Source of the DNA: ZLKRG08 sp046091905
GTDB lineage: Bacteria; Actinomycetota; Actinomycetes; Nanopelagicales; Nanopelagicaceae
Assembly: GCA_046091905.1 (NCBI GenBank)
Contig: JBJTCN010000036.1
Span: 1 to 11,765, forward strand
Reading direction: 5' to 3'
Length of the DNA stretch: 11,765 nt
How positions within the stretch are numbered: position 1 is the first letter of the stretch; each line of letters opens with the position of its first letter. A program made the position numbers and the translations under genes. Positions 1 to 5,012 of the stretch are shown piece by piece. The notes below the pieces were generated by a model that saw only the letters and a program-made list of their open reading frames with translations, made no database searches and was not told the DNA's origin.

Positions 1-1
1 C

Positions 2-766
2 ACCACGGTCCGCTCTCGGGCAAACGGAGTCTGTTCCATAAAATTTGATTTCCCTGGTGATCGTAAGTTATTGCCTACAACCACTCCCTGGACAACCAAC
101 GTAACTGGTAGCACTTCACCGGCGCCTGGTAGCAATACGCCACAAACTATCAATTTCCCAGTAATAGCTGATCGCGAATTCGGTGCAGGTTATTATCTAA
201 ATGCAACAAGCACTTCGAAGTTAACTATCACTTACAAGAGTTTGACACCTAATGTTTGTGCAATCTTGGCACCTACTGCTGGTCCTGCAGTTCAATATGT
301 CACACCGGTTTTGGGTGACAACTTAACTTGCACAGTTGAAGCTTCTCAGGCTGGTGATGATAGATACGCACCTGCTGCGCCAGTAGTCCGAAGCTTCTTG
401 TTCAAGAAAGCGCCGATGGTAATTTCTAATTATTTCACTTCGACAACTGTCAGAACTTCACCACTATTGCCAGTCACCGCTACTACATACTTATCGAATT
501 CCACTTACAACTTCATAACTTCAATTCTGTATGCAAGTGGCAATAATTCAGGTCTTCTAAGTTTTGGACATCTGCTGACTGCAACCAGTCAAACCCCAAC
601 GGTCTGTACTGTTACTGGAAACGCTATTCAAGATCGTGGATCTTTATATACCTGGGCATCTGTAAAGACTTTAACCGCTGGGACTTGCACAATTCGCTGG
701 TCATTTGCAGGCACTGATACCAGGGCTGCAATATCAAAAGATATGACTTTCACAATTACAAAATGA
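2..766 (+). CDS. Secreted Ig-like repeat protein, 5'-truncated
   Basis: The reading frame is open from the left edge (codons from base 2) to TGA at 764-766, so the true start lies outside the window and the TTG at 71 is unlikely to be a start. The 254 visible residues contain the end of one repeat, one whole repeat (about 137-418) and a more diverged one (about 419-763). Repeat ends align: GVCSIKFDFPGD, LTCTVEASQAGDD and GTCTIRWSFAGTD. Each full repeat also has an inner VC[AT] strand (NVCAIL, TVCTVT), suggesting one disulfide per repeat. The QTINFPVIADREFGAG opening and the ASQAGDDRYAPA ending resemble the Ig-like repeats common in large secreted or surface actinobacterial proteins. There is no membrane anchor or sorting signal at this C-terminus. 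An extracellular adhesive or structural role is inferred; the exact function is unknown. It overlaps the next gene by ATGA. Confidence 0.8.
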   Translation, partial: TTVRSRANGVCSIKFDFPGDRKLLPTTTPWTTNVTGSTSPAPGSNTPQTINFPVIADREFGAGYYLNATSTSKLTITYKSLTPNVCAILAPTAGPAVQYVTPVLGDNLTCTVEASQAGDDRYAPAAPVVRSFLFKKAPMVISNYFTSTTVRTSPLLPVTATTYLSNSTYNFITSILYASGNNSGLLSFGHLLTATSQTPTVCTVTGNAIQDRGSLYTWASVKTLTAGTCTIRWSFAGTDTRAAISKDMTFTITK

Positions 767-1206
767 TGAGAAAGTTTGTAATTGCCTTATTGACGATTTC
801 TTTGGCCATGCCGACAGCCGCAAATGCGGTAGTTGTTAAGGCAGGTTCCAAGTGCAGCAAAGTGGGGGCAACTGTTACATCAAGCGGTAAGAAATACACC
901 TGTATAAAAAAGAACGGCAAGTTGGTTTGGAATAATGGCGCACCAATTAAGAAGAGTGATGCGTTGCTGGCAGGAGTCTGCCCAGCCAAATTAGCAACGG
1001 ATAAAGTTGAGATTGCCAAGTCCAGAGCTAATACTTTGATCTCCATGACTGAATCTGACTCAATAGTTTGTGCAGATAAATTAGGTTGGCAATGGCGAAT
1101 CGGCCAAAGAGATGACGAAGAATTTGCTCTGACAATGGATTATCGGGCGGATCGAGTAACAGTCACAGTTCGAAACGGATTAGTTACAACTGTAATAGTT
1201 GGTTAA
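763..1206 (+). CDS. Secreted protein with I78/potato-inhibitor-I-like C-terminal domain
   Basis: This is a 147-residue protein. Residues 1-22 form a signal peptide (MMRK, a hydrophobic core, then ANA before the predicted cleavage). Residues 26-59 form a small Lys/Gly-rich module with Cys31 and Cys47 (GSKC...KKYTC...LVWNNG). Residues 73-147 end in ALTMDYRADRVTVTV, then NGLVTTVIVG. The TMDYRxDRVTV block matches the reactive-loop and following strand of potato inhibitor I (MEROPS I13) and of bacterial I78 inhibitors, where a bulky residue before an acidic residue (here Met125-Asp126) occupies the scissile position. Cys73 and Cys103 could form a second disulfide. Serine-protease inhibition outside the cell is inferred, not proven. 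No Shine-Dalgarno sequence is visible; the ATGA overlap with the upstream gene suggests translational coupling. Its stop overlaps that of convergent copC. Confidence 0.8.
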   Translation: MMRKFVIALLTISLAMPTAANAVVVKAGSKCSKVGATVTSSGKKYTCIKKNGKLVWNNGAPIKKSDALLAGVCPAKLATDKVEIAKSRANTLISMTESDSIVCADKLGWQWRIGQRDDEEFALTMDYRADRVTVTVRNGLVTTVIVG

Positions 1207-1562
1207 TGCACCCAGAAATAAAATGAACCACTTACTGGGTGGCCATCTGCGCTAACCACGCGATAAACCACTTTGTACTTGCTAGGTGGCAACTTTGAAA
1301 CCGCCACCACAATATCTTTGTGAACAATCTGCGCATTCGGCAGTTTTATCTCTTTGCCCTTGGCGTTAAATAAGCTGATTTTGCTTACTGGTTTACCTGC
1401 GATCTCAATTAACTCTTCGTTAAAAGTTATAGAAATGTATTTGGGCGAAGCTTTAAGCATCGCATTGCTCTTAGGGTTTGAAGAAACCAGCGCAGTATGC
1501 GCATTGGCAACCGGGGCGGCAATTAAAAGCAGCCCAGTCACAAGAACAATTAAGCGTTTCAT
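1203..1562 (-). CDS. copC: CopC-domain copper-binding protein
   Basis: This is a 119-residue secreted protein. The ATG at 1562 is chosen over longer upstream starts because it places a signal peptide (MKRLIVLVTGLLLIAAPVANA) exactly before HTALVSSNP. Cleavage after Ala21 exposes His22 as the mature N-terminus, as in CopC Cu(II) sites. The other expected ligands are visible in ADGHPVSG (Asp106 and His108; mature Asp85 and His87). The methionine-rich Cu(I) motif of Pseudomonas-type CopC is absent, so a Cu(II)-only form is likely. The chain ends just after the domain (GSFYFWVH), with no CopD membrane domain and no lipobox. A role in extracytoplasmic copper binding or delivery follows from the family. 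No Shine-Dalgarno sequence precedes the ATG; a TACCCT box ends 8 nt upstream, so the transcript may be leaderless. It is convergent with the inhibitor-like gene, sharing the TTAA at 1203-1206. Confidence 0.88.
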   Translation of the reverse strand: MKRLIVLVTGLLLIAAPVANAHTALVSSNPKSNAMLKASPKYISITFNEELIEIAGKPVSKISLFNAKGKEIKLPNAQIVHKDIVVAVSKLPPSKYKVVYRVVSADGHPVSGSFYFWVH

Positions 1563-1570
1563 AATTGCAA

Positions 1571-1576
1571 AGGGTA
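1571..1576 (-). promoter_or_regulatory. Possible -10 box for copC (leaderless)
   Basis: On the minus strand, TACCCT lies 8 nt before the copC ATG, and no Shine-Dalgarno sequence is present. This fits the actinobacterial TANNNT -10 element of a leaderless mRNA. No good -35 is visible (only TTCTTT about 16 nt upstream), so this is tentative. Confidence 0.35.
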
Positions 1577-1595
1577 TATCGGCTCGTGATATAAA

Positions 1596-1627
1596 GAACC
1601 CCTCGGAATGAAAGTCCCGAGGGGTTC
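1596..1627. promoter_or_regulatory. 11-bp inverted repeat upstream of copC (operator or attenuator)
   Basis: GAACCCCTCGG (1596-1606) and CCGAGGGGTTC (1617-1627) are perfect complements around a 10-nt spacer. In the minus-strand direction (towards copC) the repeat is followed by TTTATATC, only a weak T tract. It could be an RNA hairpin (terminator or attenuator for leftward transcription) or a DNA operator just upstream of the copC promoter. The minus-strand centre, CGGGACTTTCATTCCGA, also resembles the DosR/DevR box with mismatches. Confidence 0.55.
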
Positions 1628-1643
1628 CCAGGTTGATGGAATC

Positions 1644-1660
1644 GGTTAGCCGGCCTAACC
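1644..1660. repeat. Short inverted repeat GGTTAG/CTAACC
   Basis: This is a 6-bp stem with a 5-nt CCGGC loop, wedged between the two larger hairpins of this gap. It directly abuts the terminator stem at 1661. Its function is unknown; it may extend the terminator structure on either strand. Confidence 0.4.
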
Positions 1661-1695
1661 AAAACCACCGCACTTCAATTGCGGTGGTTTTTCCG
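1661..1695. terminator. Strong, probably bidirectional, rho-independent terminator
   Basis: AAAACCACCGCA (1661-1672) pairs perfectly with TGCGGTGGTTTT (1680-1691) around a 7-nt loop. Rightward it is followed by a T-rich tail (TTTTTCCGTTTTC). Leftward, the stem's own TTTT followed by GGTT could serve as a weaker U tract. The TGA of the minus-strand small ORF (1675-1677) lies within the loop, so its most natural role is to end that gene's transcript. It also shields miaB from rightward read-through. Confidence 0.8.
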
Positions 1696-1773
1696 TTTTC
1701 TACTCAATACAAGATTGAATAGTCCACGAATTAACGCAACCACAATCTGGGTCCAGTTTTGTCCCGGATCCAT
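1675..1773 (-). CDS. Hypothetical 32-residue amphipathic/membrane-like peptide
   Basis: This short ORF was read directly from the minus strand. It starts MDPGQNWTQIVV, continues with a hydrophobic stretch (residues 10-23, interrupted by Arg16) and ends with a strongly basic tail, SRKRKNHRN. Support for a real gene: AAAGGAAGGTGG about 7-8 nt before the ATG, a good Shine-Dalgarno match in a window where many genes have none; a -35/-10-like pair further upstream (1855-1860 and 1832-1837); and a strong hairpin terminator overlapping the stop codon. I do not recognise the family. A short acidic start, hydrophobic centre and cationic tail would suit a small membrane-associated protein or a toxin-like peptide, but that is only a shape argument. 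The same transcript could instead act as a non-coding RNA. Confidence 0.5.
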   Translation of the reverse strand: MDPGQNWTQIVVALIRGLFNLVLSRKRKNHRN

Positions 1774-1780
1774 GCGGCAC

Positions 1781-1791
1781 CACCTTCCTTT
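1781..1791 (-). promoter_or_regulatory. Ribosome binding site of the small ORF
   Basis: On the minus strand, CAAAGGAAGGTGGTGCCGC precedes the ATG at 1773. AAAGGAAGGTG is close to the anti-Shine-Dalgarno complement (AAAGGAGGTG with one extra A) and sits at a normal distance. It is the main sequence evidence that the 32-codon ORF is translated. Confidence 0.55.
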
Positions 1792-1831
1792 GCTTGGGAG
1801 AAGGGAAAGCTCCAAGAACTTCTTTTCCACC

Positions 1832-1860
1832 AATTTAGGAAATCGGGTCACCTAGGTGAA
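1832..1860 (-). promoter_or_regulatory. Putative promoter of the small minus-strand gene
   Basis: On the minus strand, TTCACC (1855-1860) and TAAATT (1832-1837) are separated by 17 nt, a normal -35/-10 arrangement with imperfect -35. It would give a leader of roughly 50 nt before the ATG at 1773. The 12-bp palindrome at 1848-1859 overlaps the -35 box, which would suit repression. Confidence 0.4.
1848..1859. promoter_or_regulatory. Perfect 12-bp palindrome TCACCTAGGTGA, candidate operator
   Basis: TCACCTAGGTGA is a perfect palindrome in the otherwise A/T-rich divergent spacer between the small minus-strand gene and miaB. It overlaps the proposed -35 of the former and lies about 70 bp before the miaB promoter. 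I do not recognise it as a named operator. Confidence 0.4.
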
Positions 1861-1917
1861 TTAAATTTGATTTGGTTGGTTAATTTGGTTCGAGTAAATA
1901 TTCCTGTGGAAAACCAA

Positions 1918-1923
1918 TAAAAT
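1918..1923 (+). promoter_or_regulatory. -10 box of leaderless miaB promoter
   Basis: TAAAAT ends 7 nt before the miaB ATG, and there is no Shine-Dalgarno sequence. This is the classic spacing for a transcript starting at the A of the start codon. No convincing -35 is seen at 17 nt. Confidence 0.5.
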
Positions 1924-1930
1924 TCTCTGC

Positions 1931-3325
1931 ATGAGCGCGAAGAGCTACTTTGTTGAGACTTACGGGTGTCAGATGAACGCGCATGATTCTGAAAGAATCG
2001 CGGGGCTCTTAGAAGAAGCCGGAATGGTGCCAGTGCAACTGGGCACAGATGCAGATGTAATTGTTTTTAATACTTGTGCAGTGCGCGAAAATGCCGACAA
2101 CAAGTTGTATGGCAACTTAACGCACTTGGCTAATTTGAAGAAGACAAAGCCGAATCTGCAGATCGCAGTTGGCGGATGCATGGCGCAGAAAGATAAAGAA
2201 GTAATTATTCAGCGCGCACCATATGTAGATGTAGTTTTTGGTACCCATAATGTGGGATCATTACCGATTTTGCTAGAACGTGCGCGCATTGAAAAACAAG
2301 CTCAGGTAGAAATTAAAGAGGCGCTAGAGCATTTCCCATCGACTCTGCCATCAAAGCGATTTAGCGCATTTAGCGCTTGGGTATCAATTAGCGTGGGCTG
2401 CAATAATACTTGTACTTTCTGCATCGTGCCGCAGCTGCGTGGCAATGAAAAAGATCGCGATGCAAAATATGTGGTGTCAGAGGCGCGTACGCTGGTCGAA
2501 CAGGGCGTTATTGAAATTACGTTGCTCGGCCAGAATGTAAATGCATATGGCGTAGATGTGGGAGATCGCGGTGCTTTTGCTAAGTTGCTGCGCGAAGTGG
2601 GCAGTATTGATGGGTTAGAGCGGCTGCGCTTTATGTCGCCGCATCCGCGCGACTTTACCGATGATGTCTTAGAAACTATGGCAGAGGTACCAACTTTGAT
2701 GCCGCATCTTCACATGCCACTGCAATCAGGTAGCGATCGAATTCTGCAGGCGATGCGCCGTAGTTATCGCACAGATAGATACTTAGGAATCTTAGAACGC
2801 GCGCGTAAAGCAATTCCTGGTGTGCAAATTACTACTGACATCATCGTGGGCTTCCCAGGTGAAACTGACGAAGACCACCAGGCAACAATGGATCTATGTA
2901 CGCAAGCGCAATTTGCCGCTGCATACACCTATCAATATTCCAAACGTCCAAATACTCCGGCTGCCACGATGCCTAACCAGGTTTCAGCAGAAGATGTTAA
3001 ACGTCGATATGACGCGCTGCATGCGCATCAGAATGCAATTTGTTTAGAGGTAAATAAGCGCAGTATCGGAAACGATTATGTAGCGCTGGTCGTTGATAAT
3101 CATGAGGGCCGCGTTACCGGACGCATTGAAGATAACCGTTTGGTGCACTTTGATAGCAGCGCACGGCCTGGCGATTTAGCAGCAGTCAAAATTACTGCAG
3201 CGGAAAATCATTATTTAACAGGTGTAGGCGGCCAAGTCACTGAAACTAAAGGCGGCGATGTCTTTAACCAAAAGGCATCAACGATGCTTGGAATTCCAAA
3301 GCTATTTAATAGTAAGAAACCATAG
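1931..3325 (+). CDS. miaB: tRNA-2-methylthio-N6-isopentenyladenosine synthase MiaB
   Basis: This radical-SAM methylthiotransferase converts i6A37 to ms2i6A37 in tRNAs reading codons that start with U. The 464-residue length is normal. The N-terminal UPF0004 domain carries the three ligands of the auxiliary [4Fe-4S] cluster: Cys13 (ETYGCQMN), Cys49 (FNTCAVRENA) and Cys83 (VGGCMAQ). The radical-SAM motif CNNTCTFC gives Cys157, Cys161 and Cys164, followed by QLRGNEKDR. A TRAM RNA-binding domain covers about residues 373-436, and a short polar tail follows it. The ATG at 1931 gives the standard N-terminus just before the first cluster cysteine. It is the first gene of the operon; miaA, which makes its substrate, begins 2 nt after its stop. 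Confidence 0.97.
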   Translation: MSAKSYFVETYGCQMNAHDSERIAGLLEEAGMVPVQLGTDADVIVFNTCAVRENADNKLYGNLTHLANLKKTKPNLQIAVGGCMAQKDKEVIIQRAPYVDVVFGTHNVGSLPILLERARIEKQAQVEIKEALEHFPSTLPSKRFSAFSAWVSISVGCNNTCTFCIVPQLRGNEKDRDAKYVVSEARTLVEQGVIEITLLGQNVNAYGVDVGDRGAFAKLLREVGSIDGLERLRFMSPHPRDFTDDVLETMAEVPTLMPHLHMPLQSGSDRILQAMRRSYRTDRYLGILERARKAIPGVQITTDIIVGFPGETDEDHQATMDLCTQAQFAAAYTYQYSKRPNTPAATMPNQVSAEDVKRRYDALHAHQNAICLEVNKRSIGNDYVALVVDNHEGRVTGRIEDNRLVHFDSSARPGDLAAVKITAAENHYLTGVGGQVTETKGGDVFNQKASTMLGIPKLFNSKKP

Positions 3326-3327
3326 AT

Positions 3328-4212
3328 ATGAGTTTGATAGTTATCTGCGGGCCTACCGCATCAGGTAAATCGCAATTAGCCATTGATATTGCCAAAGAAG
3401 TAGGCGGCGAAATTGTTAATGCCGACACCATGAGTTTTTATCGCAATATGAATATCGGAACTGCCAAAGTGATGCCGGATGAGCAACAGGGAATTGCGCA
3501 TCATATGATCGATGTTCTGGATATTACCGAAGATGCCAATGTGGCTTGGTATCAGCGTGAAGCGCGCAAAGTAATAGATGACATCATCGCGCGGGGAAAG
3601 CGACCAATTTTGGTAGGTGGCACTGGGCTTTACATCAAAGCAGTTGTTGATGAGCTGAACTTTCCGGAAACCAATCCGGAAATTCGAGATCGCATAAATG
3701 CCGAAGCGGAGAAAAAAGGCAAAACGGCAATGTACGAACGCTTGCAAAAGTTAGACCCCGCAGCAGCGATTGCCATTGATAGCCAAAATTTGCGCCGCGT
3801 AATTAGAGCGCTAGAGGTAATTGAAATTACGGGTAAGCCATACACCGCTAATTTGCCGCAGGAAGGTGCCAGTTACTATCCGGATGCGCTCTGGATTGGG
3901 TTATCGGTACCGCGCGAAGTCTTAGATGAACGAATTACTCTGCGCGCACATAAAATGTTTGAAAATGGTTTAATCGAAGAGACCAGAGATTTAGTTCTGG
4001 ATGGTTTGATGTCTGGCACCACTGCGCGACTTGGTCATGGATATGCGCAGATCATTGAATTTCAGATGGGTTTAAATATGGATCCAATCGAAGAGACCAT
4101 CATTGTTACGCGCCAATATGCACGTAGACAAGAGACCTGGTTTAAGCGCGAGCGACGCATAAATTGGATTGAAGCGCCGTTTCTGCCTAAAGCTTTAGAA
4201 TTACTACAATGA
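3328..4212 (+). CDS. miaA: tRNA dimethylallyltransferase MiaA
   Basis: MiaA transfers the dimethylallyl group from DMAPP to N6 of A37 in tRNAs, giving i6A, the substrate of MiaB encoded just upstream. The 294-residue protein has the P-loop GPTASGKS (8-15), NADTMSFYRNMNIGTAK (31-47), the HHMIDVLD segment (58-65), VGGTGLYIKAV (96-106) and the C-terminal TRQYARRQETWFKRE block typical of the family. The usual DSMQxY motif reads DTMSFY here: Asp33, which lines the active site in known MiaA proteins, is kept but Gln is replaced by Ser. No strong Shine-Dalgarno sequence precedes the ATG, so coupling to miaB translation is likely. Its TGA overlaps the dapF start (ATGA at 4209-4212). Confidence 0.97.
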   Translation: MSLIVICGPTASGKSQLAIDIAKEVGGEIVNADTMSFYRNMNIGTAKVMPDEQQGIAHHMIDVLDITEDANVAWYQREARKVIDDIIARGKRPILVGGTGLYIKAVVDELNFPETNPEIRDRINAEAEKKGKTAMYERLQKLDPAAAIAIDSQNLRRVIRALEVIEITGKPYTANLPQEGASYYPDALWIGLSVPREVLDERITLRAHKMFENGLIEETRDLVLDGLMSGTTARLGHGYAQIIEFQMGLNMDPIEETIIVTRQYARRQETWFKRERRINWIEAPFLPKALELLQ

Positions 4213-5012
4213 GTATTCAAGCCGCATACGGACACGGAACACATAATGATTTCGTGTTGGTTTATGACCCAACCGGGGATTTATCGATCTCATCTGCCGA
4301 AACTGCGCGCATCTGTAATCGCGATACCGGTATCGGAGCCGATGGTTTAATCAGGATTGTGAAGCGAAACGATAAGTGGTTTATGGATTATCGCAATGCG
4401 GATGGTTCACTCGCTGAAATGTGCGGCAATGGAATTCGCGTAATGGCTAAATATTTAATTGAAAACAATTTGCAAGCGCCCGGAATTTTCGCTATTGATA
4501 CTCGCGATGGCGTAAAGCATCTAAAGGTGCCCGCAGATGGTGAGATCACCGTAAATATGGGGCAAGTAGTTGATGAAGGTGACGATGTAACTGCCGGAAC
4601 TGATACTGGTCTTTGGAAGGGTTATCACATCAGTACTGGCAATCCACATGCGGTGGTTTTTGTAGATGATGTTGACCAAGTTGGATCATTAAAACATCCA
4701 CCAACCGTGCGCCCTAAAGAACTTTATCCAGAAGGTGTAAATGTGGAGTTTGTGCAATTTACTGGTGATCATGCGGTGAATATGCGCGTGCACGAACGTG
4801 GTAGTGGTGAGACTCAAAGTTGTGGCACTGGTGTGGTGGCAGTGGCGATGGCGGCGGCCAAACATAATCGGGACAATTTGCCAACTAAATGGGAAGTAAA
4901 TGTTCCGGGTGGGCGTTTATATGTAGAGATTGATGCGCATAGCAATGGCATATTGACTGGCCCTGCAGTGATCGTCAAAGAGGTACAAATCGAGGAGTTT
5001 CTTGAGCGATAG
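4209..5012 (+). CDS. dapF: Diaminopimelate epimerase
   Basis: DapF interconverts LL- and meso-diaminopimelate, the cytosolic step feeding lysine and peptidoglycan synthesis. The 267-residue protein has both catalytic cysteines in their usual settings: Cys72 in NADGSLAEMCGNGIR and Cys205 in GSGETQSCGTGVVA. The family substrate-binding segments GTHNDFVL (10-17) and GNPHAVVFV (144-152) are present. The start is fixed by the ATGA overlap with miaA and by the GHGTHNDF motif near the N-terminus. The 3' end overlaps the hflX start by 11 nt. The link with miaA and hflX is a common actinobacterial arrangement rather than a shared pathway. Confidence 0.97.
   Translation: MSIQAAYGHGTHNDFVLVYDPTGDLSISSAETARICNRDTGIGADGLIRIVKRNDKWFMDYRNADGSLAEMCGNGIRVMAKYLIENNLQAPGIFAIDTRDGVKHLKVPADGEITVNMGQVVDEGDDVTAGTDTGLWKGYHISTGNPHAVVFVDDVDQVGSLKHPPTVRPKELYPEGVNVEFVQFTGDHAVNMRVHERGSGETQSCGTGVVAVAMAAAKHNRDNLPTKWEVNVPGGRLYVEIDAHSNGILTGPAVIVKEVQIEEFLER

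Larger units (their letters stand above)
1774..1930. other. Divergent intergenic spacer, small ORF / miaB
   Basis: This stretch holds the leader and promoter-like boxes of the minus-strand small gene, the 12-bp palindrome, and an A/T-rich segment before miaB with TTGGTT three times (about 1872-1889). The leader of the small gene can form a stem of CTTGGAG with CTCCCAAG (one bulge), upstream of the ribosome binding site. I see no known riboswitch consensus and no rightward ORF. Confidence 0.5.

Noticed and set aside
71..766. TTG at 71 as the true start of the Ig-repeat gene
   Set aside because: The frame is open to the left edge, and the upstream residues (GVCSIKFDFPGD) match the end of another repeat, so the gene continues leftward.
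756..1046. Minus-strand ORF of 96 codons opposite the inhibitor-like gene
   Set aside because: No ribosome binding site or recognisable motif, and it lies opposite a gene with a clear signal peptide and domain pattern; a shadow ORF.
1354..1611. Plus-strand 85-codon ORF opposite copC
   Set aside because: It is antisense to a clear CopC protein and contains no start signals.
1563..1673. N-terminal extension of CopC (to a start at 1673)
   Set aside because: It would run through two hairpins and bury the signal peptide; the ATG at 1562 gives a normal secreted CopC.
1884..1906. GGTTCGAG, reminiscent of a tRNA T-arm
   Set aside because: No matching acceptor, anticodon or T-stem pairing could be found around it.
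1774..1930. Possible riboswitch upstream of miaB
   Set aside because: No known riboswitch consensus was recognised, and the TAAAAT box 7 nt before the ATG argues that miaB has no leader.
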